Source: Planktophila sp965267775
GTDB taxonomy: Bacteria > Actinomycetota > Actinomycetes > Nanopelagicales > Nanopelagicaceae
Reading direction: 5' to 3'
Assembly: GCA_965267775.1 (NCBI GenBank)
Contig: OZ254140.1
Coordinates: forward strand, 620,001-684,000
Length of the DNA stretch: 64,000 nucleotides
Position 1 is the first letter of the stretch. Every line of letters begins with the position of its first letter. Below the pieces are notes generated by a model. It worked only from the letters and a program-made list of their open reading frames with translations, was not told where the DNA came from and searched no databases. Below are positions 34,933 through 44,334 of this stretch, piece after piece. The position numbers and the translations under genes were made by a program.

Positions 34933-35913
34933 ATGGCAATGACAGCTGCAGTCAAAGATGAACTCAGCCGACTCACGATTACCAAACCGTGCTGTCGTAA
35001 GGCTGAGGTCTCTTCTCTGCTCCGTTTTGCCGGTGGACTCCATATCGCCTCAGGCAAGGTAGTCATCGAAGTTGAACTCGATACTTCACAATCTGCGCGT
35101 CGCCTGAAGAAAGATATCGCTGACATTTACGGTCATGACTCCGACCTTGCAGTGCTCTCATCGAGCGGGCTCCGCAAGGGATCTCGTTATGTCGTTCGCG
35201 TAATCGAATCAGGTGAGGCACTTGCTCGTCAGACAGGTTTGATTGATGCCAATGGTCGCCCAATTCGCGGACTTCCTCCTCAAGTTGTTGCAGCAAATGT
35301 CTGCGATGCAGAGGCAGCATGGCGCGGCGCCTTTATCGCTCACGGTTCACTGACCGAACCTGGTCGCTCCTCATCACTTGAAATTACTTGTCCAGGACCT
35401 GAAGCGGCTCTCGCTCTAGTTGGAGCAGCTCGACGACTTAATATCGCTGCGAAGGCTCGTGAAGTTCGCGGGGTCGATCGCGTCGTAATTCGCGATGGCG
35501 ATGCGATTGGATCTCTCCTTACTCGTCTCGGCGCACATGAGAGCGTCCTTGCCTGGGAAGAACGCCGTATGCGTCGTGAAGTTCGAGCGACAGCTAATCG
35601 ACTGGCAAATTTCGATGATGCAAATCTTCGTCGTTCAGCGCGCGCAGCAGTTGCAGCCGCGGCCCGCGTTCAGCGTGCTATGGAAATTCTTGGACCAACT
35701 ATTCCTGACCACCTCAAAGAGGCGGGGGAGCTTCGAATCGCACATGGCCAGGCATCTCTAGAAGAGCTTGGTTCGCTCGCATCACCTCCTATGACTAAGG
35801 ATGCAATTGCTGGTCGTATCCGCAGACTTCTCGCCATGGCCGATAAGCGCGCTGGCGAGCTTGGAATTCCAGATACCGAGGCCGGACTTTCTCCAGACCT
35901 TCTCGGCGAGTAG
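34933..35913 (+). CDS. whiA: Sporulation/cell-division regulator WhiA
   Basis: 326 residues: LAGLIDADG-like N-terminal domain (TITKPCCRKAEVSSLLRFAGG, 15-35, through about 210) and a C-terminal helix-turn-helix (HGQASLEELGSLASPPMTKDAIAGRIRRL, about 272-300; quoted in parts by position). In Streptomyces WhiA works with WhiB to switch on division genes; non-sporulating actinobacteria keep it, probably for division or chromosome control. It ends the coaE-whiA run. The 129 nt to gap hold two small hairpins (GCCAG/CTGGC at 35922-35938 and GTGGC/GCCAC at 35966-35984) but no T-rich terminator. Confidence 0.95.
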   Translation: MAMTAAVKDELSRLTITKPCCRKAEVSSLLRFAGGLHIASGKVVIEVELDTSQSARRLKKDIADIYGHDSDLAVLSSSGLRKGSRYVVRVIESGEALARQTGLIDANGRPIRGLPPQVVAANVCDAEAAWRGAFIAHGSLTEPGRSSSLEITCPGPEAALALVGAARRLNIAAKAREVRGVDRVVIRDGDAIGSLLTRLGAHESVLAWEERRMRREVRATANRLANFDDANLRRSARAAVAAAARVQRAMEILGPTIPDHLKEAGELRIAHGQASLEELGSLASPPMTKDAIAGRIRRLLAMADKRAGELGIPDTEAGLSPDLLGE

Positions 35914-36042
35914 CGAACCTGCCAGTACAACTCTGGCTGGTATCCTTCCGCTAAGTCCCAACGTTGTGGCGCATGTAAAGCCACCCATTTAGAACTGGGC
36001 TTAAGTCGAGAAATTCTCATCTCTATCGAACGAGGTTTAATT

Positions 36043-37041
36043 ATGATTAATGTCGGAATCAACGGTTTTGGACGCATCGGACGTAACTTCTTCCGCGCAG
36101 CGCTTACCAACCCAAATATCAATATCGTCGGAATCAACGACCTTACAGATAATGCAACTCTTGCACACCTTCTTAAGTACGACTCAATCCTCGGCCGCCT
36201 TGGCCTAGAGGTCTCACACACTGATGAGTCAATCACAGTGGGTGGAAAGACAATTAAGGTTTTTGCAGATCGCGATCCAGCAAACCTTCCTTGGGCATCA
36301 GTCGGTGCAGATATCGTTATCGAATCAACAGGTCACTTCACAAAGGCTGCAGATGCGAAGAAGCACATCACAGCTGGCGCAAAGAAGGTCATCATCTCTG
36401 CACCTGCTACAGATGAAGACATCACAGTCGTAATGGGCGTTAACCATGAGAAGTACGACCCAGCTAACCACCACGTCATCTCAAATGCTTCATGTACAAC
36501 AAATTGCCTCGCACCAATGGCGAAGGTCTTGGATGAAGAGTTCGGGATCGTTCGCGGTTTGATGACAACAATTCATGCTTACACAAACGATCAGGTAATC
36601 CTTGACTTCCCACATAAGGATCTCCGTCGTGCACGTGCAGCTGCAACAAATATCATCCCAAGCTCAACAGGTGCTGCAAAGGCGATCTCACTCGTACTTC
36701 CACAGCTCAAGGGCAAGCTCGATGGTTTCGCAATGCGCGTTCCAGTTCCAACAGGTTCAGCAACAGACCTCACAGTCGAGCTTGCCAAGGAAGCAACTGC
36801 AGAGCAGATCAACGCTGCGATGAAGAAAGCAGCTGAAGGTTCACTCAAGGGCTTCCTCTCATACACAGAAGATCCAATCGTTTCATCAGATATCGTGACT
36901 GATCCTTCATCATGTATCTTCGATGCACAGCTCACAAAGGCAATCGGAACAACCGTCAAGGTTGTCGGTTGGTATGACAACGAGTGGGGCTACTCAAACC
37001 GCCTCGTCGATCTCGTTGGCTATGTAGGAAAGAGCCTCTAA
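36043..37041 (+). CDS. gap: Glyceraldehyde-3-phosphate dehydrogenase
   Basis: 332 residues. NAD-binding GINGFGRIGRN at the N-terminus and the active-site SNASCTTNC with C151; the catalytic His follows in TIHAYTNDQ. It oxidises and phosphorylates glyceraldehyde 3-phosphate in glycolysis. CGAGG at 36031-36035 precedes the ATG by 7 nt. TATCCT at 35941-35946 is a possible -10 but without a good -35. Strong GCA/ACA/AAG codon bias indicates high expression. First gene of gap-pgk-tpiA. Confidence 0.97.
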   Translation: MINVGINGFGRIGRNFFRAALTNPNINIVGINDLTDNATLAHLLKYDSILGRLGLEVSHTDESITVGGKTIKVFADRDPANLPWASVGADIVIESTGHFTKAADAKKHITAGAKKVIISAPATDEDITVVMGVNHEKYDPANHHVISNASCTTNCLAPMAKVLDEEFGIVRGLMTTIHAYTNDQVILDFPHKDLRRARAAATNIIPSSTGAAKAISLVLPQLKGKLDGFAMRVPVPTGSATDLTVELAKEATAEQINAAMKKAAEGSLKGFLSYTEDPIVSSDIVTDPSSCIFDAQLTKAIGTTVKVVGWYDNEWGYSNRLVDLVGYVGKSL

Positions 37042-37045
37042 TTCA

Positions 37046-38233
37046 ATGACTACTTTGGCCGACCTAGATGTAAAAGGTAAGCGCGTATTCCTTCGCTGTG
37101 ATCTTAATGTTCCTTTGAAAGAAGGAAAGATCACAGATGATGGACGTATCCGCGCTTCACTGCCAACTATTAACGCGCTCCTTAAAAAGGGAGCATCGTT
37201 GGTAATTGCAGCGCATCTAGGTCGTCCAAAGGGTGAGGCAAAGCCAGAGCTCTCACTCGCTCCAATTGCAGTGCGACTCTCAGAGCTTCTCGGCAAGCCA
37301 GTGAAATTCGCTGGTGCAATCACAGGTGCAGATGTCACAGCTCAAGCAGAAGCACTAGTCGCTGGTGAGGTTCTCCTTCTAGAAAATATTCGTTTTAGCG
37401 CAGCAGAGACATCTAAGGAAGAGTCAGAGCGCGCAGCGTTTGCCGCAGAGCTTGCTCAACTTGCAGATGTCTATGTTGGCGATGGTTTCGGCGCAGTACA
37501 CCGTAAGCACGCATCAGTATTTGATCTTCCAAAACTCCTCCCACATGCAGCGGGCACACTTGTCGCCGCAGAGGTTGAGGTTTTGAAGAAGCTCACAACA
37601 GAGCCAGCGCGCCCATATGGCGTTGTCTTGGGCGGAGCAAAGGTTTCGGACAAGCTTGGAGTTATCTCTAACTTGCTCGGCAAGGTAGATGTTATGGCGA
37701 TTGGCGGGGGAATGGTCTTTACCTTCCTTGCAGCGCAGGGCCACGAGATTGGAAAGTCACTCGTTGAGGCAGAGATGCTCGACACTGTTCGCGGCCTCAT
37801 TCAAGAGGCAACTGATAAGGGCGTTCGACTCGTTCTTCCAACAGATATCGTCGTAGCTCCAGCATTTGCAGCAGATTCACCAGCAACAATCGTGGCAGCA
37901 GATGCAATCCCTGCAGATCAGATGGGCCTTGATATTGGACCAGATTCAGCTGCTGCATTTGCAACTGCGATTCGCGAATGCAAGACAGTATTTTGGAATG
38001 GCCCTATGGGCGTCTTCGAATTTGCTGCATTCTCTAATGGAACAAAGGTTGTCGCTCAGGCGCTGACTGAAGTTTCTGGAATCTCAGTTGTTGGCGGAGG
38101 AGATTCTGCAGCAGCAGTTCGCGCGCTCGGTTTTAAGGATGAGCAATTCGGTTATATCTCAACCGGTGGCGGCGCATCTCTTGAATACCTAGAAGGTAAG
38201 GAACTTCCTGGCCTTAAAGCACTAGATCTCTAA
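37046..38233 (+). CDS. pgk: Phosphoglycerate kinase
   Basis: 395 residues, two Rossmann-like lobes. VFLRCDLNVPL (14-24) and HLGRPKGE (about 57-64) form the phosphoglycerate site; VVGGGDSAAAV near 350 is the nucleotide loop; STGGGASLEYLEGK ends the C-terminal lobe. It makes ATP from 1,3-bisphosphoglycerate. Only 4 nt after gap, without an obvious Shine-Dalgarno of its own. Confidence 0.97.
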   Translation: MTTLADLDVKGKRVFLRCDLNVPLKEGKITDDGRIRASLPTINALLKKGASLVIAAHLGRPKGEAKPELSLAPIAVRLSELLGKPVKFAGAITGADVTAQAEALVAGEVLLLENIRFSAAETSKEESERAAFAAELAQLADVYVGDGFGAVHRKHASVFDLPKLLPHAAGTLVAAEVEVLKKLTTEPARPYGVVLGGAKVSDKLGVISNLLGKVDVMAIGGGMVFTFLAAQGHEIGKSLVEAEMLDTVRGLIQEATDKGVRLVLPTDIVVAPAFAADSPATIVAADAIPADQMGLDIGPDSAAAFATAIRECKTVFWNGPMGVFEFAAFSNGTKVVAQALTEVSGISVVGGGDSAAAVRALGFKDEQFGYISTGGGASLEYLEGKELPGLKALDL

Positions 38234-38278
38234 TCTTTTTTACACTCGATAACTGCAACAGAACTGAAGGAGTAATAA

Positions 38279-39055
38279 ATGCGTAAGCCACTTATGGCCG
38301 GTAACTGGAAGATGAACCTCAACCACCTTGAGGCTATTGCAGTTGCACAGAAGCTTGTCTACTCACTCTCAGATGCAGATTACGATGCTGTAGATGTCGC
38401 AGTAATCCCACCATTTACAGATATTCGCTCGATTCAGACAATGGTCGATGGAGATCGCCTTCGCCTTCAATACGGTGCGCAGGATCTCTCTCCAGAGGCA
38501 TCAGGTGCATTCACCGGTGATATCTCTGGATCGATGCTTGCAAAGCTTGGTTGCACATTTGTCGTCATAGGACATTCAGAGCGTCGCGCAATCCATCATG
38601 AAGATGATGCGCTCGTTAACCGTAAGATCAAGGCCGCTCTAGCAAATGAGCTGACACCTATCTTCTGTGTTGGCGAAGAGCTTGCAATCCGTGAATCAGG
38701 TACACACGTCTCTCACGTCATCCGCCAGGTTCGCGCTGGTCTTGAAGGTTTCACCAAGCCAGAACTAAAGAAGATTGTGGTTGCCTACGAGCCAGTCTGG
38801 GCTATCGGTACCGGAAAGACTGCAACACCTGAGGATGCTCAGGAAGTCTGCGCAGCTATCCGTGAAGAGATTGAGCAGATTGGCTCAGCGGAGATTGCAT
38901 CCAATATGCGTATCCTCTACGGCGGATCAGTAAAGTCATCAAATATCGTCGAAATCATGAAGCAGGACGATGTCGATGGAGCACTTATCGGCGGCGCGAG
39001 CCTCGATCCTGAAGAATTGGCGAAAATTGCCAAGTTCTACGCAGTGGCCGAGTAA
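38279..39055 (+). CDS. tpiA: Triosephosphate isomerase
   Basis: 258 residues. Active-site residues N9 and K11 in AGNWKMN, H99 in IGHSERR and E171 in AYEPVWAIGTG are all in place. It interconverts dihydroxyacetone phosphate and glyceraldehyde 3-phosphate. GAAGGAG at 38264-38270 precedes the ATG by 8 nt. The gap to secG (39056-39124) holds a TATCCT box but no gene. Confidence 0.97.
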   Translation: MRKPLMAGNWKMNLNHLEAIAVAQKLVYSLSDADYDAVDVAVIPPFTDIRSIQTMVDGDRLRLQYGAQDLSPEASGAFTGDISGSMLAKLGCTFVVIGHSERRAIHHEDDALVNRKIKAALANELTPIFCVGEELAIRESGTHVSHVIRQVRAGLEGFTKPELKKIVVAYEPVWAIGTGKTATPEDAQEVCAAIREEIEQIGSAEIASNMRILYGGSVKSSNIVEIMKQDDVDGALIGGASLDPEELAKIAKFYAVAE

Positions 39056-39124
39056 GCCCACCCCACCTTTATTCGCTATCCTTACCCATCTGTTCAGTAG
39101 TACCGCCTCACTAAGGAGTTATCC

Positions 39125-39355
39125 GTGGCTTTAGCACTATCAATCTTTCTCGTGATCACCAGCGTGCTGATGATTCTTCTCGTCCTCCTTCATAAGGGAA
39201 AGGGTTCAGGACTCTCTGACCTCTTCGGCGGCGGAATCTCATCAAACTACGGCGGATCATCTGTTGTAGAGCGTAACCTCGACCGAATCACAATCGTGAT
39301 CGGTGGACTCTGGTTCGCAGGCGTAGTCGGCCTCTCACTCGTTTTGAAGGGTTAA
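39125..39355 (+). CDS. secG: Protein translocase subunit SecG
   Basis: 76 residues from GTG 39125 with AAGGAG at 39113-39118. Two membrane helices (about 2-20 and 55-74) flank a polar Gly-rich loop (GKGSGLSDLFGGG), the standard SecG layout. It is the small third subunit of the SecYEG channel. Its place between tpiA and rbpA is the usual one in actinobacteria. Confidence 0.93.
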   Translation: MALALSIFLVITSVLMILLVLLHKGKGSGLSDLFGGGISSNYGGSSVVERNLDRITIVIGGLWFAGVVGLSLVLKG

Positions 39356-39358
39356 TCC

Positions 39359-39700
39359 ATGGCAAGTGCAATTCGCGGTAGCCGTGTCGGCGCCGGCCCA
39401 ATGGGCGAGGCAGAGCGTGGCGATCAGATTGAGCGCGCAACAGTCTCTTACTGGTGCGCCAACGGCCATGAAGTACGTCCATCATTTGCAGTAGAAGAGA
39501 CGGTAGAGATTCCAGCGCAATGGGATTGCCCAAAGTGCGGACTCCCAGCAGGTCGCGATCGCAACAATCCACCTAGCGCAGTCGTTAACGTTCCTTACAA
39601 GACACACCTTGCCTACGTTAAAGAGCGACGCTCTGATACAGAGGGTGCAAAGATTCTTGAAGATGCACTTCGCAAGCTTCGCGGAGATGATATCGACTAA
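39359..39700 (+). CDS. rbpA: RNA polymerase-binding protein RbpA
   Basis: 113 residues, specific to Actinobacteria. The zinc site is C33, H37, C57 and C60 in WCANGH and WDCPKCG. The basic linker and C-terminal sigma-interaction helix (KERRSDTEGAKILEDAL) follow. RbpA binds the principal sigma factor and RNA polymerase and helps open promoters. AAGGG at 39348-39352 is the ribosome site; secG ends 3 nt upstream. Confidence 0.96.
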   Translation: MASAIRGSRVGAGPMGEAERGDQIERATVSYWCANGHEVRPSFAVEETVEIPAQWDCPKCGLPAGRDRNNPPSAVVNVPYKTHLAYVKERRSDTEGAKILEDALRKLRGDDID

Positions 39701-39714
39701 TGAGTCAGAGTCAT

Positions 39715-39728
39715 ATGGCCGAGGCCAT
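39715..39728. terminator. Short palindrome between convergent rbpA and pgi
   Basis: ATGGCC-GA-GGCCAT lies in the 35-nt gap where two transcripts meet. It could be a minimal bidirectional stop signal, but there is no T tract. Confidence 0.3.
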
Positions 39729-39735
39729 TGACTTG

Positions 39736-41289
39736 TTAGAGCGCTCGAGCTGCTCTAAGAATTTCCTCAATGCCCGCACTGCGGTTCTTCAGATGAAGAC
39801 GCAGGAGCGGGTATTGTCGTTTAGCGAGAGCTTTTCCATCACCGAGACCTTGAGCTGCAACGAGCGTTGCAAATGAAAAGTCACGTCCTGGAATCTCAAA
39901 ATCGCAATCCACTTCACCGGTGATCTGAATAAATGTGCCATTAGGTTGACCGGCCTTATGGAACTGACCGGTTGAGTGCATAAAGCGGGGACCCCAACCA
40001 AATGTCGTTGGCTTACCTGATGCAGATGAGATGAGAGCGCGTAGCTCTTCAAGTGCGACATCATCCTTGCGATTAAGGTAGGCCATGATTGAGATAAATC
40101 CACCATCAGCAACGGTGGCGATAATCTCCTGTAAAGATTGAGTAATCGTTGCACCTGCGCCAAAGATTTCAACATCGCCTTCACTTGCATCGGGAACAAG
40201 CAGAGGAAGGATTGTTGTACCGGAGCTCTTCCATTCAGCGAGCAATGCAAGAGTCTGTTCCTTCGCCTCTGTCACATTGGGCTGGTTAAATGGATCAATT
40301 TCAAGGGCTGCTCCAAGAATTGCCGTTACCCATTCCCAGAAGATGAAGTGTGCGCCGAGAGGCGCAACAACATTGAGGTCTGCGGCTGCATCTGCGAAAG
40401 CGATAGTAAATGGATTTCCAACTTCAGCTGCTGCTACTGACTCAGCGACGATAGGAAGTCGTCCTTTCCCATCTTTACCTGTCGATTCAGCAATTAACTG
40501 TTCTATCCAATCTGAGATTCCAGGAACCTCAGAACCGTGATCTGTAAATCCGATGTATTGGCCCGCTACCTCACTCAAGAGATAGGCCACATCGAGAATT
40601 ACCTCATCAAAGGCGAGGAAGTGTCCCTTTGCAATAGCGGCATCATCTAAGACCTTCCAGATATCGATCCCCGCAAGTACAGCTGGAACAACTCCGAAGG
40701 CGCTGAGTGCGCTAAAACGCCCTCCGACATTGGGATCTGCATTGATGACGGTAAATCCATTTCCACGTGTCTCAACATCGAGAGGCGAACCTGGATCTGT
40801 CACAAATACGATGTGGTCAATCGGATTGAGACCCGCCTCAACAACCTTTGCTTCAAATAGGGCGCGTTGTGAAGATGTCTCGATAGTTGAACCTGATTTT
40901 GAACTGACGACGAAGACCGTTGAAGAGAGTTCGCCGTTGAGGGCGTGGGCAATGTAATTAGGATCGGTTGAATCTACGATGATGATCTCGCGCTTATAAG
41001 TCTTGGAGAGAACCTCTGGTGCAAGCGAAGAGCCACCCATGCCACAGAGCACAACACTCTTCTTATCCGAGAAGCGCGCGGCGACTGCTGTAACTTCCTC
41101 GCGTAGCGCCATTGAACTTGTTGGAAGATCTACCCAATTGAGTCGAATAGCTGCCTCTGCCGCTGCCTCTGGACCCCAGGTTGTGGAATCCTTTGCAGCA
41201 ATCTTCTGGTGTACCTCTCGAAGAAATGCATAACGTGCAGATGTGCGATCGACTCGAGCCAGTGAGGCTCCTGAGACCTTAATAGTCAC
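39736..41289 (-). CDS. pgi: Glucose-6-phosphate isomerase
   Basis: 517 residues. SIS-fold sugar-phosphate sites are visible: VVLCGMGGSSLAPEV (about 79-93), VVSSKSGSTIETSSQ (about 126-140), and the GPRFMHSTGQFHK segment near 440. It interconverts glucose and fructose 6-phosphates. Actinobacteria often keep this type, sometimes fused to transaldolase; no transaldolase domain is present here. It lies 11 nt downstream of tkt on the minus strand. Confidence 0.92.
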   Translation of the reverse strand: MTIKVSGASLARVDRTSARYAFLREVHQKIAAKDSTTWGPEAAAEAAIRLNWVDLPTSSMALREEVTAVAARFSDKKSVVLCGMGGSSLAPEVLSKTYKREIIIVDSTDPNYIAHALNGELSSTVFVVSSKSGSTIETSSQRALFEAKVVEAGLNPIDHIVFVTDPGSPLDVETRGNGFTVINADPNVGGRFSALSAFGVVPAVLAGIDIWKVLDDAAIAKGHFLAFDEVILDVAYLLSEVAGQYIGFTDHGSEVPGISDWIEQLIAESTGKDGKGRLPIVAESVAAAEVGNPFTIAFADAAADLNVVAPLGAHFIFWEWVTAILGAALEIDPFNQPNVTEAKEQTLALLAEWKSSGTTILPLLVPDASEGDVEIFGAGATITQSLQEIIATVADGGFISIMAYLNRKDDVALEELRALISSASGKPTTFGWGPRFMHSTGQFHKAGQPNGTFIQITGEVDCDFEIPGRDFSFATLVAAQGLGDGKALAKRQYPLLRLHLKNRSAGIEEILRAARAL

Positions 41290-41300
41290 GGCAGTTCTCC

Positions 41301-43352
41301 TTACTTAAGAGCTGATTCGATATCGCCAACGATGCGATCGACTGTGAATCCAAACTCGGTAAAGAGCTTTGATGCGCCAGCAGATGCACCGAAATGATCG
41401 ATGGAGATGATGATTCCTGAATCACCAACATAGTCGCGCCATCCTTGAGAGATTCCTGCTTCAACGCTGACGCGAAGCTTTGCGCTCTTTGGAAGTACTG
41501 ACTCACGGTAGGAGAGTGGCTGTTCGTTAAACCACTCAAGGCATGGGGCGCTCACAACGCGAGTTGAGATGCCCTTTGCCTCTAGGGCGATCTGTGAATC
41601 AAGTGCCAGGGCAACTTCAGATCCTGTAGCAATGATCACTACATCAGCGTTGCCGGAAGCCTCTTTAAGAATGTAAGCGCCCTTATCAACTCCAGCGGCT
41701 GCGCCGTGAGTAGAACGATCAACGGTACGAAGATTCTGCCGTGAGAGGAAGAGACCTGCAGGCTTCTTACGGATAAGAACTGACTTCCACGCCTCACGAA
41801 CTTCATTTCCATCAGCTGGACGGATTACCGCAAAGTTAGGGATGGCTCGCATTGCAGCCAAGTGTTCGATTGGCTGGTGGGTAGGACCATCTTCGCCGAG
41901 ACCGATTGAATCGTGGGTCCAGACGAATGTTGTCGGAATATCCATCAACGCTGCAAGGCGAGCGGTAGGGCGCATGTAATCGCTAAAGACAGCAAATGTT
42001 CCGCCGAATGTTCGAGTTAAACCATGGAGTGTAATTCCATTGAGAATTGAACCCATCGCATGTTCGCGAATACCAAAGTGAATGATGCGACCGTATGGAT
42101 CTGCATCCTTCATCTGACTTGTTGCTGGAAGGAATGACTTTCCGCCTTCGATAGTTGTGTTGTTCGACTCTGCAAGATCGGCAGAGCCTCCCCAAAATTC
42201 AGGAAGGGCCTTTGCAATCGCATTGATGATATGGCCAGATGCAGCGCGAGTTGCAACATCCTTGCCAACTTCGAACTCTGGAAGCGCCTTATCCCAACCT
42301 GCAGGGAGCTCACGCTTTACGAGTCGCTCAAGGAGGGTTGCCTTCTCGGAATTAGCGGACTTCCATGTATCGAACTTCTTATTCCATTCTGCATGAGCTG
42401 CAGCGCCACGATCTTTGACTGAACGAACGTGTGCAAATACATCTGCTGGCATTGCAAACTTCTCATCAGGATTGAGCCCGAGCTCTACCTTTGTAGCGGC
42501 AATCTCTTCATCACCGAGCGCCGAACCGTGTGACTTTGCAGTCCCGCGAAGCTTTGGTGCAGGCCATGCAATCACTGAGTGCATGCGAATCAAAGATGGC
42601 TTAGAGCGTTCGGCCTTTGCTGCGACCATCGCAGCATCAAGTGCAACGAGATCGATATTTCCATCTGCAAGTGCTGCAATCTCTTGAACATGCCAACCGT
42701 ATGCACGGTAGCGCGCTGCAACATCTTCAGTAAATGAAACGTGTGTATCACCTTCGATAGAGATGCGGTTATCGTCATAGATCATGTTGAGATTTCCGAG
42801 AGCCTGTGTGCCTGCAAGTGAAGAAGCTTCAGCGCTCACGCCTTCTTGAAGATCTCCATCAGAGCAGAGAACCCAGATATCGTGATCAAAGATTGATGCA
42901 CCTTCAGCAGCAGTTGGATCGAGTAATCCACGCTCATAACGAGCAGCCATCGCCATTCCAACAGCTGTTGCAACACCCGCACCGAGTGGTCCAGTTGTTG
43001 TTTCAACGCCTGCAGTGTGGCCAAACTCTGGGTGTCCCGGAGTAAGTGATCCCCAGGTACGGAAGGCTTGCATATCTTCCATCTCAAGGCCGTAGCCGCT
43101 AAAGAAGAGCTGCGTATAGAGAGTCAACGATGAGTGGCCGCATGAGAGAACGAAGCGATCGCGACCAAGCCATTGTGGATCTGATGGATCATGCTTGAGG
43201 TGGCGCTGGAAGAGGTTATAGGCAACAGGTGCGAGCGACATTGCAGTACCTGGATGGCCATTGCCAACCTTCTGCACTGCATCCATTGCAAGTGCGCGGG
43301 CATATGCAACTGCGCGATTGTCAAGCTCTGTCCATCCGGTCATTGTTGTCAT
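41301..43352 (-). CDS. tkt: Transketolase
   Basis: 683 residues. The thiamine-diphosphate motif is CSDGDLQEGV through IYDDNRISI (about 160-200); the HPGTAMSLAP region near 33 and the pyrimidine-domain GIREHAMGSI near 420 complete the active site. It moves two-carbon units in the pentose phosphate pathway. In relatives tkt is normally followed by tal, zwf, opcA and pgl; here pgi follows at once. GGGAAG upstream on the minus strand serves as a ribosome site. Confidence 0.96.
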   Translation of the reverse strand: MTTMTGWTELDNRAVAYARALAMDAVQKVGNGHPGTAMSLAPVAYNLFQRHLKHDPSDPQWLGRDRFVLSCGHSSLTLYTQLFFSGYGLEMEDMQAFRTWGSLTPGHPEFGHTAGVETTTGPLGAGVATAVGMAMAARYERGLLDPTAAEGASIFDHDIWVLCSDGDLQEGVSAEASSLAGTQALGNLNMIYDDNRISIEGDTHVSFTEDVAARYRAYGWHVQEIAALADGNIDLVALDAAMVAAKAERSKPSLIRMHSVIAWPAPKLRGTAKSHGSALGDEEIAATKVELGLNPDEKFAMPADVFAHVRSVKDRGAAAHAEWNKKFDTWKSANSEKATLLERLVKRELPAGWDKALPEFEVGKDVATRAASGHIINAIAKALPEFWGGSADLAESNNTTIEGGKSFLPATSQMKDADPYGRIIHFGIREHAMGSILNGITLHGLTRTFGGTFAVFSDYMRPTARLAALMDIPTTFVWTHDSIGLGEDGPTHQPIEHLAAMRAIPNFAVIRPADGNEVREAWKSVLIRKKPAGLFLSRQNLRTVDRSTHGAAAGVDKGAYILKEASGNADVVIIATGSEVALALDSQIALEAKGISTRVVSAPCLEWFNEQPLSYRESVLPKSAKLRVSVEAGISQGWRDYVGDSGIIISIDHFGASAGASKLFTEFGFTVDRIVGDIESALK

Positions 43353-43364
43353 ATCTCTCTTCCC

Positions 43365-44255
43365 TTATCTCTTCTTATTGTGCTCAAATGATGAAGCGTC
43401 TGAAAATGAATAGAACTGTGTAAGTCGGACTCGCCACGCTGCGATCCATAAAATTGATGAGCCCAATAAGTGAGCCGCAACGAGCCCCTCTGGAACTCCG
43501 AGTAGATATTGCACATAACCGATCACGCCTTGTGCGAGGGCGATAGCGAGAAAGATTATGAGATAGCGCTGAGTATCGGGTGCGAAGTTCTTAGACTTCT
43601 TGTAAATGCCTGCAATCGTGAGAAGAATGAGAGCGACAACCAGGAAGCCATGAATAGTTGCAACTGTTGCAACTGCAACATCTAGTCGGGGAGTCTCGGC
43701 ATCTCCTGCATGTGGTCCTGCGCCTGTAACAAGTGTTCCTGCTGCGATGACGATAAAAGTCAGAATTGTATGTGCAGTGATAAATGGGGAGATGCGCGGA
43801 TTATCAACGCGATCTCCTTCACTTCGAATCAACAAGGTATGGGCTGCCGCGATTAAAAGAATTGAGAGGATGAAGTGAGATGCAACGGAAAATGGATTGA
43901 GTTTGGTCAACACGGTAATTCCACCCAAGATCGCTTGACCAAATATGCCTGCGATTTGTGAGAAAGCTAAGAGGCGGAGATCTCTCCGTGCTGTGCGTAT
44001 GACAAGGATGACCATGGCGACTGCGGTGAAGAAGAGAAGAAAAGTCAGGAGGCGATTACCGAATTCAATCCATGCATGGAGGGCGCCCTCAGCTTGTCCA
44101 GCGACCGGGGTATAGGAATCCTTGGTGCACTCAGGCCAAGTAGGACATCCAAGTCCAGATCCCGTGACTCGAACTGCGCCGCCGGTAAGGACCAGAACTG
44201 CCTGGAGGGCGAGGAGTAGGCGGGCTACCGGGGTCAGGGCGCGGGTAGCTCTCAT
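43365..44255 (-). CDS. ctaA: Heme A synthase CtaA (Cox15 family)
   Basis: 296 residues with eight predicted membrane helices. The first external loop has the cysteine pair C37 and C43 in GCPTWPEC, and H60 with E64 in HAWIEFGNR, both marks of the Bacillus-type enzyme. It oxidises heme O to heme A for the aa3 cytochrome oxidase. The heme O synthase gene ctaB, which is usually next to it, is not here. It is read away from sufR and has a TAGGCT box 6 nt before its ATG. Confidence 0.93.
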   Translation of the reverse strand: MRATRALTPVARLLLALQAVLVLTGGAVRVTGSGLGCPTWPECTKDSYTPVAGQAEGALHAWIEFGNRLLTFLLFFTAVAMVILVIRTARRDLRLLAFSQIAGIFGQAILGGITVLTKLNPFSVASHFILSILLIAAAHTLLIRSEGDRVDNPRISPFITAHTILTFIVIAAGTLVTGAGPHAGDAETPRLDVAVATVATIHGFLVVALILLTIAGIYKKSKNFAPDTQRYLIIFLAIALAQGVIGYVQYLLGVPEGLVAAHLLGSSILWIAAWRVRLTQFYSFSDASSFEHNKKR

Positions 44256-44261
44256 ACCTGA

Positions 44262-44267
44262 AGCCTA
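44262..44267 (-). promoter_or_regulatory. Possible -10 box for leaderless ctaA
   Basis: On the minus strand TAGGCT ends exactly 6 nt before the ctaA ATG, matching the spacing at trpB, pyk and coaE. AGG just before the ATG is too close to be a ribosome site. Confidence 0.45.
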
Positions 44268-44319
44268 CCGAGGGGAGTCCGCTTGAGCGTGCCAAGTGGC
44301 GAGGTGTTGGCAATTACGA

Positions 44320-44334
44320 CACAATACTGTTGTG
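44320..44334 (+). promoter_or_regulatory. Inverted repeat over the sufR start; candidate SufR operator
   Basis: CACAA (44320-44324) and TTGTG (44330-44334) are perfect inverted repeats around 5 nt. If sufR is leaderless from GTG 44332, CACAAT would be the -10 and the repeat would cover -12 to +3. Mycobacterial SufR is reported to bind an ACACT-N5-TGTGA type palindrome; this one is similar in character but spaced differently. Confidence 0.4.

Noticed and set aside
35914..36042. Small RNA or attenuator between whiA and gap
   Set aside because: Two short hairpins and a TATCCT box are visible, but no convincing -35, terminator or conserved motif could be drawn by eye.
44296..44331. GTG 44296 as the sufR start
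   Set aside because: The extra residues do not resemble SufR and no ribosome site is present.
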